The translations under genes were made by a program, and so were the position numbers. A model generated the notes under the pieces. It ran no database searches. It worked only from the letters and a program-made list of their open reading frames with translations, and was not told the DNA's origin. Positions 7,064-7,131 of a stretch of DNA of 7,131 nt are shown in pieces; position 1 is the first letter of the stretch, and the number at the start of each line of letters is the position of its first letter. The DNA is from Thiomonas sp. (GTDB lineage Bacteria > Pseudomonadota > Gammaproteobacteria > Burkholderiales > Burkholderiaceae). The stretch covers positions 1-7,131 of the forward strand of contig DAIAZB010000821.1 of assembly GCA_027443745.1 (NCBI GenBank), read 5' to 3'.

Positions 7064-7131
7064 TTAACCGCGACAGGTGGTCGGCAGATACTGTGCGGGG
7101 ACGTTGGTGCCGGTGGAGGTGGTGCAGGTCC
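7064..7131 (-). CDS. pilA: Type IV major pilin, C-terminal fragment (PilA-like)
   Basis: Only the last 21 codons and the TAA stop are in the window; the rest lies beyond the right edge. The visible tail holds a Cys, a Thr/Ser-rich stretch, then NVPAQYLPTTCRG at the end. A Cys-bounded loop closing with YLP..C a few residues from the C-terminus is the hallmark of type IVa major pilins, where the two Cys form the disulfide-bounded D-region of the exposed pilin face. The strong terminator just downstream fits a highly expressed structural gene. Seven of the 16 residues between the two Cys are Thr or Ser, so the loop offers many hydroxyls for O-linked sugar. The N-terminal leader and hydrophobic helix cannot be checked here, so a minor pilin remains possible. 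Confidence 0.82.
   Translation of the reverse strand, partial: TCTTSTGTNVPAQYLPTTCRG

Noticed and set aside
1..7131. CRISPR array, insertion-sequence transposase or tandem repeats
   Set aside because: I saw no regularly spaced repeats, no transposase motifs and no terminal inverted repeat pair with target duplication.

Overview
The window reads as a high-GC gammaproteobacterial chromosome. A Xanthomonadales or Rhodanobacteraceae-like host is my inference from the composition, the type IV pilin tail and the gene types; I could run no search. Every gene I can support lies on the minus strand, so transcription runs from high to low coordinates.

In transcription order the layout is as follows. 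(1) The last 21 codons of a type IV major pilin (pilA-like, 7064-7131) enter from the right edge and are followed by a clear rho-independent terminator (about 7009-7035). (2) About 630-690 bp carry no convincing gene; the stretch holds two small hairpins and probably the promoter of what follows. (3) Two large tandem paralogous membrane proteins (696 and 659 aa) overlap by 28 bp. Each has an N-terminal GT-C-type glycosyltransferase-like membrane domain with an Asp-Asp motif in the first external loop, a conserved LPLEL..EHRNY motif and a TPR-like C-terminal part. (4) After about 100 bp comes a tightly packed CDP-deoxysugar module: glucose-1-phosphate cytidylyltransferase (rfbF/ddhA), CDP-glucose 4,6-dehydratase (rfbG/ddhB) and an RmlC-type 3,5-epimerase that runs off the left edge. 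These three genes overlap by 10 and 4 bp.

The simplest joint reading, which is inference, is a pilin or surface-glycan decoration locus. RfbF and RfbG make CDP-4-keto-6-deoxyglucose from glucose-1-phosphate. The RmlC-like enzyme epimerises it, and genes beyond the left edge probably finish the sugar. The two GT-C/TPR proteins downstream of pilA are candidates for transferring sugar to pilin, in the manner of pilA-linked glycosyltransferases such as TfpW of Pseudomonas aeruginosa. GT-C enzymes normally use polyprenyl-linked sugars, so at least one linking enzyme is missing from view. The alternative is an O-antigen/LPS sugar cluster that merely sits beside pilA.
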